Assembly: GCA_900771195.1 (NCBI GenBank)
Contig: CAAGMZ010000026.1
Coordinates: forward strand, 18,354 to 82,353
Length of the DNA stretch: 64,000 bases
Reading direction: 5' to 3'
DNA from: Lachnospiraceae bacterium
Lineage (GTDB): Bacteria > Bacillota > Clostridia > Lachnospirales > Lachnospiraceae
The position numbers and the translations under genes were made by a program. A model generated the notes under the pieces. It was not told the DNA's origin. It saw nothing but the letters and a program-made list of their open reading frames with translations, and did no database searches. Shown one piece after another: positions 6,364 to 15,743 of this stretch (position 1 is the first letter of the stretch; every line of letters starts with the position of its first letter).

Positions 6364-7949
6364 CTCAAACTTCCCACACCAATAAGGTGTGTTGAACCTT
6401 GAAAATTCAATATTTCAGCCAATAAAAAAGGCATAAATGCGTTCCAAATGGTATAATGGAATTGACTAGAAACCAACAAACCAAAGGAGATTTATGCCAT
6501 GTCTATTGTACCACAGAATCATACCGAAGAGGAAGCATTACTTGATTGTATTCAGAAGTTTTTTGCTAAGCACCATGTAGGAAAACTTCTAAAGAGATGT
6601 AACGGTACGAAAGAGAAAGGAATCTCTTCCGTTTCTCTGCTTAGATATAAGCTTGGCAACATATTTGTTGGCCGAAGCATGTATATGCAGCAGCGTACCG
6701 GTTCCTTCAAAGAGGGCTTTTCTAAGAACACATTTTATCGTTTCCTGAATTCTGCAAAAACGAACTGGCTGCGTTTTACTTCACTTCTTGCTGCCGATAT
6801 CGTAAACAATGAAATCAGGAATCTTACTGACGATGATAGAAGGAACGTCTTTATCATTGATGACAGCCTTTTCAATCGTACCAGCTGCAAGAAAACGGAG
6901 CTGGGCTCCAGAGTTTTTGACCATACCGATATGAACTACAAGAAGGGGTTTCGTATGCTCACCCTTAGCTGGTGTGATGGAAATACACTGATTCCTGTAA
7001 ACAGCTGTCTTCTTGCTTCTTCCCAGGATTCTAACATTATTGGTCCAGTAAAGGACTTTGATAAAAGGACTCTTGCCGGAAAGCGTCGCAGGTTAGCACA
7101 GACCAAGGTTCCTGAGGTAATGCTTACCCTTTTTGGGGCTGCTGCATCAGCCGGATTGACTGCAGATTACGTTCTTTTTGATTCCTGGTTTGCCAACCCG
7201 GCACAGATTACTGCAATCAAAAGCAAAGGCATGGACGCGATTGCCATGATAAAGAAAAGCAGTCGCATCAAATACCTCTATAACGGTGAACAGCTTAATA
7301 TCAAAGAAATCTACTCCAGAAGCAGGAAACGACGCGGCAGATCAAAATATCTGCTTTCTGTTGATGTCATGGTCGGAAAAGAGAATCCAATTCCCGCCAG
7401 AATCGTATGTGTAAGAAACAAGGCCAATTGTAAAGACTGGCTTGCATTTCTATGCACGGATACCACTCTGTCTGAAGAAGAAATCATCCGTATTTAGGGA
7501 AACGTTGGCAGATCGAGGTCTTCTTCAAAACCTGTAAATCTATGCTGAACCTGCTTGGTGAATGCCATAGTTTATCATATGATGCACTGACTGCTCATGT
7601 AGCAATCGTGTTTACCAGATATATGCTGATTGCAACTGAACAACGCCAGAATGAAGACCAGAGAACTCTGGGTGAACTGTTCTTTTTCCTTGTGGATGAG
7701 ATGGCAGATATCACTTTCTGCCGTTCCTTAAGCATTCTTATGGATGCCTTAATGGCAAGTCTCCATGAAATTTTGAAACTTACAGACGAACAGTTAAGTG
7801 CCCTTTACAGCTGATTTTGTATCCAGACTGCCTGAGTATATGCGAAAAGCACTTTATCCCCAGATAATTGTGGCATAAATCGCTATTTTGTTAGCTGAAA
7901 TATTGAATTTTCAAGGTGCGAACCCCATTTGGGGTATGGGAAGTTTTAG
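6364..7949 (+). mobile_element. IS4-family insertion sequence, 1586 bp, transposase frameshifted
   Basis: The ends are imperfect terminal inverted repeats: left CTCAAACTTCCCACACC and right (reverse complement) CTAAAACTTCCCATACC. A subterminal block, CCTTGAAAATTCAATATTTC, is also inverted-repeated at both ends (about 6397 and 7897). The element is flanked by 7-bp direct repeats TTAATAA. It carries a single transposase gene with IS4-type DDE and Y-R-E-K motifs, which is interrupted by a one-base deletion. It sits in the intergenic space between the divergent hydrolase and aconitase genes and disrupts no recognisable CDS. Confidence 0.9.
6499..7814 (+). pseudogene. IS4-family transposase, frameshifted
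   Basis: The first part (6499-7497) encodes 332 residues with the DDE catalytic aspartates in IIDDSLFN (about 121) and LFDSWFAN (about 225). It stops at TAG 7495-7497. Reading one base back continues as GKRWQIEVFFKTCK and runs to TGA at 7814, including a typical C-terminal helix region. The junction falls exactly at the tyrosine of the IS4 signature Y-x2-R-x3-E-x6-K: inserting one T after 7496 restores TAT GGG. The catalytic Glu therefore lies after the shift. It is most simply a one-base deletion. A programmed -1 frameshift cannot be fully excluded, but no standard slippery heptamer is present. Confidence 0.85.
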
Positions 7950-7956
7950 TTAATAA
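7950..7956. repeat. Target-site duplication of the insertion sequence, right copy
   Basis: TTAATAA, identical to 6357-6363. Seven bases lies within the range reported for some IS4 subgroups. Confidence 0.8.
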
Positions 7957-8008
7957 GCTACAATATCTGACGGAAGCCGGATATTCTGCGGGGGTATGGG
8001 ACAAAACG

Positions 8009-8041
8009 GGAAGCTTTGCAAAATGTAAAGCTTCCTTTTTG
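8009..8041 (+). terminator. Orphan intrinsic terminator between the IS and the aconitase gene
   Basis: GGAAGCTTT (8009-8017) pairs with AAAGCTTCC (8027-8035) and is followed by five T. No gene upstream on this strand needs it except the IS transposase, but it lies outside the IS ends. It may have ended a leader or small transcript whose upstream part was separated by the IS insertion. The preceding 50 bases hold a small hairpin, AATATC/GATATT. Confidence 0.75.
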
Positions 8042-8046
8042 TATGC

Positions 8047-8075
8047 TTGATTTTTATTAGCTAATAATGTAGAAT
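8047..8075 (+). promoter_or_regulatory. Promoter of the aconitase-family gene
   Basis: TTGATT (8047-8052), 17 bases and TAGAAT (8070-8075), 39 bases before the start codon and after the orphan terminator. Confidence 0.7.
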
Positions 8076-8114
8076 GAAAAACAAATTTACAGGAATAAAA
8101 GGAGGATCATGGAA

Positions 8115-10397
8115 ATGGTTAAATTAAGCGATACCGGTGCTTATTTACTTAACGGAACCGAGCTTATCATGGATGACGGAAACGCTGAAGCAGCCGTTAA
8201 GGCTAAGACAGGCAGTGCTCCCGACAAGAGCGAGGCTGCGAAGAATACAATAGCCTATGGTATTCTTACTTCTCACAATACTTCCGGCGATGACAGGAAG
8301 TTAAAGATTAAGTTTGATAAGCTTACTTCACACGACATTACTTTTGTAGGTATCATTCAGACAGCAAGAGCGAGCGGACTTGAAAAATTTCCCATTCCGT
8401 ATGTACTCACCAACTGCCACAACAGTCTTTGCGCGGTAGGCGGAACCATCAATGAAGATGACCACATGTTCGGACTTACATGTGCCAAAAAGTACGGCGG
8501 AATCTATGTTCCTCCTCATCAGGCAGTAATCCATCAGTTTGCAAGGGAAATGCTTGCCGAGAGCGGCAAGATGATTCTTGGCTCTGACAGCCATACACGT
8601 TATGGCGCACTGGGAACAATGGCAGTGGGCGAAGGCGGACCGGAGCTTGTAAAGCAGCTTCTCAATAAGACTTATGATATTGATATGCCGGGCGTTGTGG
8701 CAATTTACCTTACAGGCGAGCCCATGAAGGGCGTAGGCCCTCAGGACGTGGCACTTGCCATTATCGGTGCTGTTTTTGAAAAAGGATATGTGAAGAATAA
8801 GGTCATGGAATTTGTCGGACCGGGAGTTTCAAAGCTTTCCGCTGATTTCAGAATCGGTGTTGATGTAATGACAACCGAGACCACGTGTCTTTCATCAATC
8901 TGGAGAACAGATGATGTAATAAAGGAATTTTACGATATTCACGGAAGAAGCAGTGCTTATGCAGAGCTTAATCCGGGAAAGGTTGCTTACTATGACGGTG
9001 TCGTAGAAGTAGATCTTAGTACCATAAAGCCTATGATTGCAATGCCTTTCCATCCCAGCAATACCTATACCATTGAGGAACTCAATGCCAACCTTCTTGA
9101 CATTCTTCATGACTGTGAGAAGAAGGCACTTGTAAGCCTTGACGGACAGGTGGATTACAAGCTTACCGATAAGGTTAAGAATGGCAAATTCATCGTGGAT
9201 CAGGGAATCATCGCAGGCTGCGCAGGCGGAGGCTTTGAAAATATCTGTGCTGCCGCCGATATTCTCCGCGGCCGCTCAATCGGTTCCGATGAGTTTACAC
9301 TCAGCGTATATCCTGCAAGTACCCCTATTTATATGGAACTTGCAAAGAACGGACGACTTGCCGATCTCCTTGGCACAGGTGCAATTGTAAAGACTGCATT
9401 CTGCGGACCTTGTTTTGGCGCAGGAGATACGCCTGCCAACAACGCATTTTCAATCAGACATTCAACACGTAACTTCCCTAACCGTGAAGGTTCCAAACTT
9501 CAGAAGGGACAGATTGCATCAGTTGCACTTATGGACGCACGTTCGATTGCTGCAACAGCAGCCAACAAGGGTATCCTCACGGCAGCTACGGATGTTGATG
9601 TTGAATATACAGGACCTAAGTATCATTTTGACAGCACAATTTATGCCAACAGGGTATTTGACAGCAAGGGCGTTGCAGATCCGGACCAGGAGATTCATTT
9701 TGGACCCAATATCAAGGACTGGCCGTCAATGGCAGCACTTCCGGAGAACCTTATTTTGAAATGTGTATCGGAGATTCATGATCCCGTTACAACTACTGAT
9801 GAGCTTATTCCTTCAGGCGAGACCTCATCCTTCCGTTCCAACCCTCTTGGACTTGCAGAGTTCGCTCTTTCAAGAAAAGACCCTCTTTATGTGGGACGCG
9901 CCAAAGAGGTCCAGAAGGCAGAAAAAGCCCGTGAGGAAGGAAAGTGCATGGGTGAGGCATTCCCTGAAATTCGTGATATTATGCACAAAATCAAGGAGAC
10001 ATTTGATGTGTCCAGGGAAAATACAGGCGTCGGCAGCACTATTTTTGCCGTAAAGCCCGGTGACGGTTCTGCCCGCGAGCAGGCGGCTTCATGTCAGAAG
10101 GTTCTCGGCGGATGGGCCAATATAGCCAATGACTATGCTACCAAGCGCTATCGCTCCAACCTTATCAATTGGGGCATGATTCCTTTTATTATAGACGAGG
10201 GAGAACTTCCTTTCAGCAATCTGGACTATATTTTTGTTCCCGGAATTGCAGACGCCATAAGGGAGAAAAAGAGTTCAGTAAAGGCATATGTAGTCAATAA
10301 GGATATGAAGGAGTTTGAGCTTAAGATAGGAGCATTGACTGATGATGAGAGAAAGATAATCCTTGCGGGATGTCTTATCAATTTTTACAGGGAATAG
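8115..10397 (+). CDS. Aconitase-family [4Fe-4S] hydratase (aconitase or YbhJ-like)
   Basis: The protein has 760 residues, the length of bacterial aconitase-superfamily enzymes. The three cluster-ligand cysteines are recognisable as GCAGGGFEN (about residue 370) and CGPCFGAGDTP (about 435-438). The substrate-binding GSDSHTRYG segment near 157 corresponds to the GTDSHT motif of aconitases. The C-terminal swivel domain follows after about residue 590. Aconitase interconverts citrate and isocitrate. The altered motifs around SDSHTRYGALG resemble the YbhJ branch whose substrate is uncertain, so the name is kept broad. ATG 8115 is preferred because it lies 9 bases from AAGGAGG; ATG 8109 is too close. 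Three sugar-related genes follow at close spacing. Confidence 0.85.
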   Translation: MVKLSDTGAYLLNGTELIMDDGNAEAAVKAKTGSAPDKSEAAKNTIAYGILTSHNTSGDDRKLKIKFDKLTSHDITFVGIIQTARASGLEKFPIPYVLTNCHNSLCAVGGTINEDDHMFGLTCAKKYGGIYVPPHQAVIHQFAREMLAESGKMILGSDSHTRYGALGTMAVGEGGPELVKQLLNKTYDIDMPGVVAIYLTGEPMKGVGPQDVALAIIGAVFEKGYVKNKVMEFVGPGVSKLSADFRIGVDVMTTETTCLSSIWRTDDVIKEFYDIHGRSSAYAELNPGKVAYYDGVVEVDLSTIKPMIAMPFHPSNTYTIEELNANLLDILHDCEKKALVSLDGQVDYKLTDKVKNGKFIVDQGIIAGCAGGGFENICAAADILRGRSIGSDEFTLSVYPASTPIYMELAKNGRLADLLGTGAIVKTAFCGPCFGAGDTPANNAFSIRHSTRNFPNREGSKLQKGQIASVALMDARSIAATAANKGILTAATDVDVEYTGPKYHFDSTIYANRVFDSKGVADPDQEIHFGPNIKDWPSMAALPENLILKCVSEIHDPVTTTDELIPSGETSSFRSNPLGLAEFALSRKDPLYVGRAKEVQKAEKAREEGKCMGEAFPEIRDIMHKIKETFDVSRENTGVGSTIFAVKPGDGSAREQAASCQKVLGGWANIANDYATKRYRSNLINWGMIPFIIDEGELPFSNLDYIFVPGIADAIREKKSSVKAYVVNKDMKEFELKIGALTDDERKIILAGCLINFYRE

Positions 10398-10415
10398 AAG
10401 TGAGAGGGGTGGAGT

Positions 10416-11372
10416 ATGCTTCCGGTATTGTACATTGTAATTCCCTGTTATAACGAAGAGAAGGTTCTTCCGATAACAGGCGGGATGTTTCTTGATAAAC
10501 TGAATACTCTTATAAGCGATGGAAAAATATCAGGTGACAGCCGTATTATGTTTGTCAATGACGGAAGCAGGGATTCCACCTGGGATATCATATGTGGCCT
10601 TGCCAAAAAAGATGTTCACTATATCGGAATTGCACAAAGCCGTAACCGCGGACACCAGAATGCGCTCTGGGCAGGACTTATGGAGTCAAAAGATAAATGC
10701 GACATCACAATAACCATAGACTGTGACGGACAGGATGACATCAATGCAATGGATGATATGATTGCGGAATATGCGGATGGGGCAGAGATAGTTTATGGTG
10801 TCAGGAAAAACAGAAAAAGTGATACTTTTTTTAAAAGAACGACCGCACAGGGATTTTATAAGTTCCTGAAGCTCATGGGAGTTGAGGTTGTCTACAACCA
10901 TGCCGACTACAGGCTTATCAGCAGCAGGGCACTTGAAGAACTTTCCAAATTCAGAGAAGTCAATCTTTATCTTCGCGGAATGGTGCCTCTTGTGGGATTT
11001 AAGAGCACATCGGTGTATTATGACAGGAATGAGAGAATTGCCGGTGACAGCCATTATCCTTTTGGAAAAATGATGAGCCTTGCTTTTAACGGTATAACAA
11101 GCCTTTCGGTTAAACCCATAAGGATTATCGCATCTCTTGGACTGATAATTGCACTTATAAGCTTCATCGGAATTATATGGGCAATTGTGGACGCTGCCAC
11201 CGGACATACCGTTGCGGGCTGGGCATCAACCACATGCATAATCTGTTTTTTAAGCGGGATACAGCTGCTGAGTCTTGGAATTATAGGCGAATATATAGGA
11301 AAAATATATCTTGAGGTCAAACAGAGACCGAGATATATAATAAGTGACAGAACTGAGGAGCATACGAAGTGA
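10416..11372 (+). CDS. Family 2 glycosyltransferase, polyprenyl-phosphate type (GtrB/DPM-like)
   Basis: The 318-residue protein has a cytoplasmic GT-A domain, with IPCYNEEKVLP at the start, VNDGSRDSTWD (about 48-58) and DCDGQDD (about 104-110) as nucleotide-sugar and metal-binding motifs. Two transmembrane helices follow near residues 230-300. This arrangement is that of enzymes that transfer a sugar from a nucleotide donor to undecaprenyl phosphate for cell-surface glycosylation. It lies 18 bases after the hydratase gene and its stop overlaps the GTG start of the next gene (GTGA), so it is coupled to the sugar-nucleotide enzyme. The actual sugar is not readable from sequence. Confidence 0.88.
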   Translation: MLPVLYIVIPCYNEEKVLPITGGMFLDKLNTLISDGKISGDSRIMFVNDGSRDSTWDIICGLAKKDVHYIGIAQSRNRGHQNALWAGLMESKDKCDITITIDCDGQDDINAMDDMIAEYADGAEIVYGVRKNRKSDTFFKRTTAQGFYKFLKLMGVEVVYNHADYRLISSRALEELSKFREVNLYLRGMVPLVGFKSTSVYYDRNERIAGDSHYPFGKMMSLAFNGITSLSVKPIRIIASLGLIIALISFIGIIWAIVDAATGHTVAGWASTTCIICFLSGIQLLSLGIIGEYIGKIYLEVKQRPRYIISDRTEEHTK

Positions 11373-12682
11373 ACATAATTCTTTTGTCAGGAGGAAGCGG
11401 GCAGCGGCTGTGGCCACTATCTAATACGATACGTTCAAAGCAGTTCATAAAACTGTTTCGTGGGGAAGACGGGCATTATGAATCTATGCTCCAGAGGGTA
11501 TGCCGCCAGATTATGGCAGCCGATGCAGACGCACGAATTGTTATTGCTACGGGAAAGTCCCAGGTAAGTGAAATAAGAAACCAGGCGGGCAGCAGCGTTG
11601 ACATCTGTGTCGAGCCGGAAAGACGCGATACAATGGCTGCAATTGCTCTGGCTGCATCATTTCTCAGTCAAAAGCTTGATTCATCCGACGAGCCTGTTAT
11701 AGTATGTCCGGTCGACCCGTATGTGGATGATAATTATTTTGAAGCATTGAAGGTTCTTGATGCGAAAATCTCAGAGAATGCTCCGGGACTTTTTCTGATG
11801 GGCGTGGAACCTACATATCCCAGTGCAAAGTATGGATATATAATACCGGAAAATGACAGCGATATAAGTGATGTGAAAGAGTTCTGTGAAAAACCTGACA
11901 CTGTCAGGGCGGCGGATTACATAGCCCGTGGGGCACTCTGGAACTGTGGTGTTTTCGGATTCAGGATGAATTATATCCTTAAAAAGGCAGAAGAGATTCT
12001 TGGAAGCAGCAGATATGAAGAGCTTCTCGAAAAATACGGAAATTTACCCAAAATCAGCTTTGATTATGCTGTTGCAGAAAAAGAAAAAAATATAAAAGTC
12101 GTAAAGTTTGTGGGACAGTGGAAAGATATTGGCACCTGGAATACGTTTGCCGAGTCTATGGCTGAACCTGTAATAGGTCAGGCGCTGCTTGATGAATGCT
12201 GTACCAATGTGAATGTGGTCAATGAGCTTGGAATCCCGGTGATATGTATGGGGCTTCGGGACGCAGTAGTTGCAGTGAGCAATGACGGCATTCTTGTAAC
12301 AGATAAGGAGCGCAGCGGATATCTGAAATCTTATGTGGAAAAATTGAGTGATTCCGTCAGGTATGCGGAAAAATCATGGGGAACCTTTACGGTTCTGGAT
12401 GTCACGCCGGAAAGTATGACAGTTAAGGCAGTTGTAATGCCGGGAAAAGCAATGAGCTACCACAGCCATGAGGAGCGCATGGAGGTGTGGAATGTGATAT
12501 CCGGCAAGGGTGAAGCGGTCATTGATGGTGTGAGAAAAGAGATTAAGGCAGGGGATTCGCTTTCGGTTCATGCAGGCGTAAAGCACTCGGTAAGGGCATT
12601 TACACAGCTTACCGTTATTGAAATCCAGCAGGGCAGAGAGATAAATGCCCATGATAAAACAAAATATGAATGGAACTGGTAG
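11369..12682 (+). CDS. Mannose-1-phosphate guanylyltransferase-like enzyme with C-terminal cupin
   Basis: The 437-residue protein has the ManC/CpsB architecture: an N-terminal nucleotidyltransferase with LLSGGSGQRLWPLSN and the FEKPD-like EFCEKPD motif, and a C-terminal cupin-type isomerase-like domain (MSYHSHEERMEVW near residue 365). The family makes GDP-mannose from mannose-1-phosphate and GTP; some members are bifunctional phosphomannose isomerases. At this length it is slightly shorter than typical bifunctional ManC. It starts with GTG (11369) overlapping the preceding stop. Being coupled to a glycosyltransferase, it likely supplies the nucleotide sugar for surface glycosylation. Confidence 0.87.
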   Translation: MNIILLSGGSGQRLWPLSNTIRSKQFIKLFRGEDGHYESMLQRVCRQIMAADADARIVIATGKSQVSEIRNQAGSSVDICVEPERRDTMAAIALAASFLSQKLDSSDEPVIVCPVDPYVDDNYFEALKVLDAKISENAPGLFLMGVEPTYPSAKYGYIIPENDSDISDVKEFCEKPDTVRAADYIARGALWNCGVFGFRMNYILKKAEEILGSSRYEELLEKYGNLPKISFDYAVAEKEKNIKVVKFVGQWKDIGTWNTFAESMAEPVIGQALLDECCTNVNVVNELGIPVICMGLRDAVVAVSNDGILVTDKERSGYLKSYVEKLSDSVRYAEKSWGTFTVLDVTPESMTVKAVVMPGKAMSYHSHEERMEVWNVISGKGEAVIDGVRKEIKAGDSLSVHAGVKHSVRAFTQLTVIEIQQGREINAHDKTKYEWNW

Positions 12683-12691
12683 GAGGTATTT

Positions 12692-13579
12692 ATGGAACAG
12701 TACAAAATCACTGACGGGACCGTAACGGTCACCGTAAATTCAAAGGGTGCAGAGGTTGCGTCTGCGGTAAGAGACGGGAAGGAATATATGTGGAACGCCG
12801 ATCCCAAATTCTGGGGAAGAACGGCACCGGTTCTTTTTCCCGTTGTGGGAAGCTTTAAGAATAAAGAATACAGATATGACGGAAATACATACAAGATGGG
12901 GCAGCACGGTTTTGCAAGAGACATGGAATTTGAGCTTGTAAGCCACGATGGAGACAGCCTTGTGATGTCGCTCAGGGATAATGAGGAAACCTTTAAGGTA
13001 TATCCTTTTCATTTTGAACTGATTATAAGCTACAGTGTTTACGGCGGTATGCTCACAGTCGACTGGACGGTCATTAATGACGGAATTGACGATATGTATT
13101 TTTCCGTTGGCGGTCATCCGGCATTTATGTGCCCTGTCGGGGGCGGGAGCCTTGCAAAAGACTATTCGTTAAAGATTATGAAGGACGGAAAGCCTGTAGA
13201 AAAGCTTGTAAGCACACCTCTTACGGGAGAGGGAACAGCCTCTGCCGGGAAGCATAATGAATATGAGCTTAAAGAAGGCGTTCTTCCCATAAGCACGGAG
13301 CTTTTTGCCGATGATGCCCTTGTTATCGAGAATGCACAGGCTGACAGCGTATCACTTGTTGATGCGGAAGGATATGATTATCTTACAGTTGATTTCAAAA
13401 CACCTCTTGTGGGGCTTTGGACGCCGGCGGGAAAGGATGCTCCTTTTGTATGCATTGAGCCATGGTATGGAAGGTGCGACAGGGAGGATTTTGACGGAGA
13501 GCTCAAGGACAGGGAGTGGGGTAACCGGCTGGAACCCGGGGAAAAATTCAACGGCGGCTTTACCGTCAAATTCAGATGA
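12692..13579 (+). CDS. Aldose 1-epimerase family protein
   Basis: The 295-residue protein is a beta-sandwich aldose 1-epimerase-like (LacX/YeaD-related) enzyme. Supporting motifs are MGQHGFARD near residue 72 with the catalytic His, GGHPAFMCPV near 147, and the acidic CIEPWYGRCD segment near 255 that carries the catalytic Glu. Such enzymes interconvert sugar anomers in the cytoplasm; some act on hexose-6-phosphates. AGGAGG lies just ahead of ATG 12692, 9 bases after the guanylyltransferase stop, so it belongs to the same operon. Confidence 0.87.
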   Translation: MEQYKITDGTVTVTVNSKGAEVASAVRDGKEYMWNADPKFWGRTAPVLFPVVGSFKNKEYRYDGNTYKMGQHGFARDMEFELVSHDGDSLVMSLRDNEETFKVYPFHFELIISYSVYGGMLTVDWTVINDGIDDMYFSVGGHPAFMCPVGGGSLAKDYSLKIMKDGKPVEKLVSTPLTGEGTASAGKHNEYELKEGVLPISTELFADDALVIENAQADSVSLVDAEGYDYLTVDFKTPLVGLWTPAGKDAPFVCIEPWYGRCDREDFDGELKDREWGNRLEPGEKFNGGFTVKFR

Positions 13580-13632
13580 ATAAATGAGATACGATGCCCA
13601 TAGAATTAAGCAATGATAAGTGAGGAGTGCTT

Positions 13633-14220
13633 ATGCTTAATTATCTGTGGGCATTTATGATTCTGGCGGGAGTAATATACGGAACAGTCACAGGCAATGT
13701 GGAATCGCTGAGCAATGGAATCATTGAAGGCGGAGGAGAGGCTGTTTCGCTTTGTATTACAATGCTGGGGATTGTGTCAATCTGGACCGGACTTATGAAT
13801 ATCGCGCAGAAGAGCGGCCTGATTGCGTCTTTTCAGAAAAAAATAGGTCCTGCAATACGCTGGCTTTTCCCGTCGGTTCCATCAGAACACCCGGCAGCGG
13901 AATACATAGCAATGAACCTTATTGCCAATATATGCGGACTTGGCTGGGCTGCAACTCCTGCGGGACTTAAGGCAATGGAGCAGCTCTCGGCGCTTCAGGA
14001 TGACAAAGCCGGACATCATGTGACAGTGGCGTCAGATGCCATGTGTACTTTTCTGGTGATAAATATTTCTTCGATACAGCTTATTCCGGTTAATATAATA
14101 GCGTACCGGGCACAGTATGGCAGCGTAAATCCGGCAGCCATAATAGTGCCGGGAATTATAGCAACGACAGTGAGTACTGCTTCAGGCATTATTTTTTGTA
14201 AATTATTAACAAAACATTAA
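13633..14220 (+). CDS. spmA: Spore maturation protein A (nucleoside-recognition fold membrane protein)
   Basis: The 195-residue hydrophobic protein has the Gate/nucleoside-recognition pattern of SpmA: MLNYLWAFMILAGVIYG at the start, a GLMNIAQKSGL segment near 60 and the conserved NLIANICGLGWAATPAG block near residues 97-113. Spm proteins influence dehydration of the spore core in Bacillus. ATG 13633 is preferred because GAGGAG (13622-13627) is correctly spaced; a GTG two codons earlier overlaps that site. Normally spmB follows directly. Here it lies 6.6 kb downstream (20811-21335), with three unrelated genes between. Confidence 0.9.
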   Translation: MLNYLWAFMILAGVIYGTVTGNVESLSNGIIEGGGEAVSLCITMLGIVSIWTGLMNIAQKSGLIASFQKKIGPAIRWLFPSVPSEHPAAEYIAMNLIANICGLGWAATPAGLKAMEQLSALQDDKAGHHVTVASDAMCTFLVINISSIQLIPVNIIAYRAQYGSVNPAAIIVPGIIATTVSTASGIIFCKLLTKH

Positions 14221-14279
14221 CTGAATGTTAACTGGAATTTCCATATGGATTATAGTATAATTACCCGTGGAGGATACAT

Positions 14280-15623
14280 ATGAAAAAAATACTGGTTGTA
14301 GATGATGATATTGTCAGTCTCAAATCAATAAAGAGCATGCTGTCCGGTGACTATAAGGTCATTGCGGTTAATTCTGCGGAGGATGCTTTAGAGTACCTTG
14401 AGGGAGAAATACCTGATCTTATTCTTCTGGATATCATGATGCCGGAGATTGACGGTTTTGAGATGATGGAAAGGCTCTCTTCCGACAAGAGAACGGAGGA
14501 TATTCCGGTAATTTTTATAACTGCCGACGAGGATAAGGACAAAGAATTACAGGGCCTGACGCTTGGAGCCATGGACTTTGTCACCAAACCTTTTGAGCCA
14601 AGGATAGTGTTAAGCAGAATTGAGAAAGTGCTCAGGGTTGAAGGGCTAAGGCACAGTCTTGAATGTGAGGCCTACAGGGATTCACTGACGGGTCTGTGGA
14701 ACAGAAAATATGCCGTAGACAAGGTCAATGCGGTTCTTGCCGCGCCCGGGGCGCGGGGAGTGGCCTTTATGGTGGATATAGATAATTTCAAGGGAATCAA
14801 TGATACCTATGGTCATGTTTTCGGAGACGAAGTGCTTGTGAAGATATCCCATGTTCTCACTGATATTGTGAGACTTAACGATATAGCATGTCGTATGGGA
14901 GGAGATGAGTTTTTCCTTTACTTTGACGGAATAAATGCGATTGATAAGATTGAGGGAATTGCCGAGAGGCTTATAAATTCACTGAACCATAATATTAAAT
15001 ACCCGAACAGCACGCAGGGAGTGGGCGGCAGTATCGGAATAGCGATGGCGCCCGCGGACGGAACCAGCTTTGACAGCCTTTATACCAATGCAGATATGGC
15101 ACTTTATGCTGCCAAGAAGGACGGAAAGAATATTTACAGGTTTTTCAGTGGTGATAATATGGCGCATGAGGTTGAGGATGTTGATGACGGACCCAGGGAA
15201 CTGGGATACATAATCGAGATGATGACCAACCGTGAACTGTCAAAAGGAGCCTACGGCGTAAAATACAGGGATTTTGGCAATATTGTTACCTTTGTAAGGC
15301 GAAATCTTGTGCGAAGCAGGATACACGTAGCATATGTGCTTTTTACATTGAAGGTGAAAAAAGGACAAAGCGTTGCGGCAGAAGTTCTTCATAACAGGAC
15401 ATCAAAGCTGGAGAAAATTACCAAAGAGCTTCTGAGGATGGGAGATGTGGCGGCAAGATGTTCATCCTCCCAGGTGGTAACAATGCTGATGAATGCTTCA
15501 GAGAATGATGGAAGGCTGGTGGCAGAAAGAGTCGCGGATAAGTATAAGCAGAGCGAAGATATGTCTGATATGGAGATTACATACGATGTTCAGGCATTTG
15601 AACCTGCGTCGGCCGGTCAATAG
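14280..15623 (+). CDS. Response regulator with REC, GGDEF and a degenerate second GGDEF-like domain
   Basis: The 447-residue protein starts with a receiver domain (phospho-acceptor Asp51 in LLLDIMMPE, Lys in VTKPF near 103). A GGDEF domain follows: DSLTGLWNR and RMGGDEFF at about 207-211. An inhibitory RxxD site (RLND, 198-201) lies exactly five residues before GGDEF. It is therefore a likely c-di-GMP synthase controlled by phosphorylation and product feedback. The C-terminal 140 residues contain LRMGDVAARCSSSQVV, which aligns by eye with a GGDEF domain whose signature is lost. A TATAAT at 14256-14261 suggests its own promoter. No partner histidine kinase is adjacent. Confidence 0.9.
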   Translation: MKKILVVDDDIVSLKSIKSMLSGDYKVIAVNSAEDALEYLEGEIPDLILLDIMMPEIDGFEMMERLSSDKRTEDIPVIFITADEDKDKELQGLTLGAMDFVTKPFEPRIVLSRIEKVLRVEGLRHSLECEAYRDSLTGLWNRKYAVDKVNAVLAAPGARGVAFMVDIDNFKGINDTYGHVFGDEVLVKISHVLTDIVRLNDIACRMGGDEFFLYFDGINAIDKIEGIAERLINSLNHNIKYPNSTQGVGGSIGIAMAPADGTSFDSLYTNADMALYAAKKDGKNIYRFFSGDNMAHEVEDVDDGPRELGYIIEMMTNRELSKGAYGVKYRDFGNIVTFVRRNLVRSRIHVAYVLFTLKVKKGQSVAAEVLHNRTSKLEKITKELLRMGDVAARCSSSQVVTMLMNASENDGRLVAERVADKYKQSEDMSDMEITYDVQAFEPASAGQ

Positions 15624-15641
15624 ATTTTCTTAAAGAAATGG

Positions 15642-15670
15642 TTGTTAAATCTCTTTTTTAGTATTATAAT
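15642..15670 (+). promoter_or_regulatory. Promoter of the PFOR gene
   Basis: TTGTTA (15642-15647), a 17-base spacer and TATAAT (15665-15670). A leader of about 65 bases follows before AGGAGG and the start codon. Confidence 0.8.
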
Positions 15671-15743
15671 TGTACTTACGGTAAAATCAGCCGTGTGGAC
15701 AGACCATTCGGACTGTTAAAAATAATTAGGAGGAAATTCTAAG

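Noticed and set aside
7488..7500. Programmed ribosomal frameshift in the transposase
   Set aside because: No A-AAA-AAG type slippery site; a single missing T restores the conserved Tyr codon, so a deletion is simpler.
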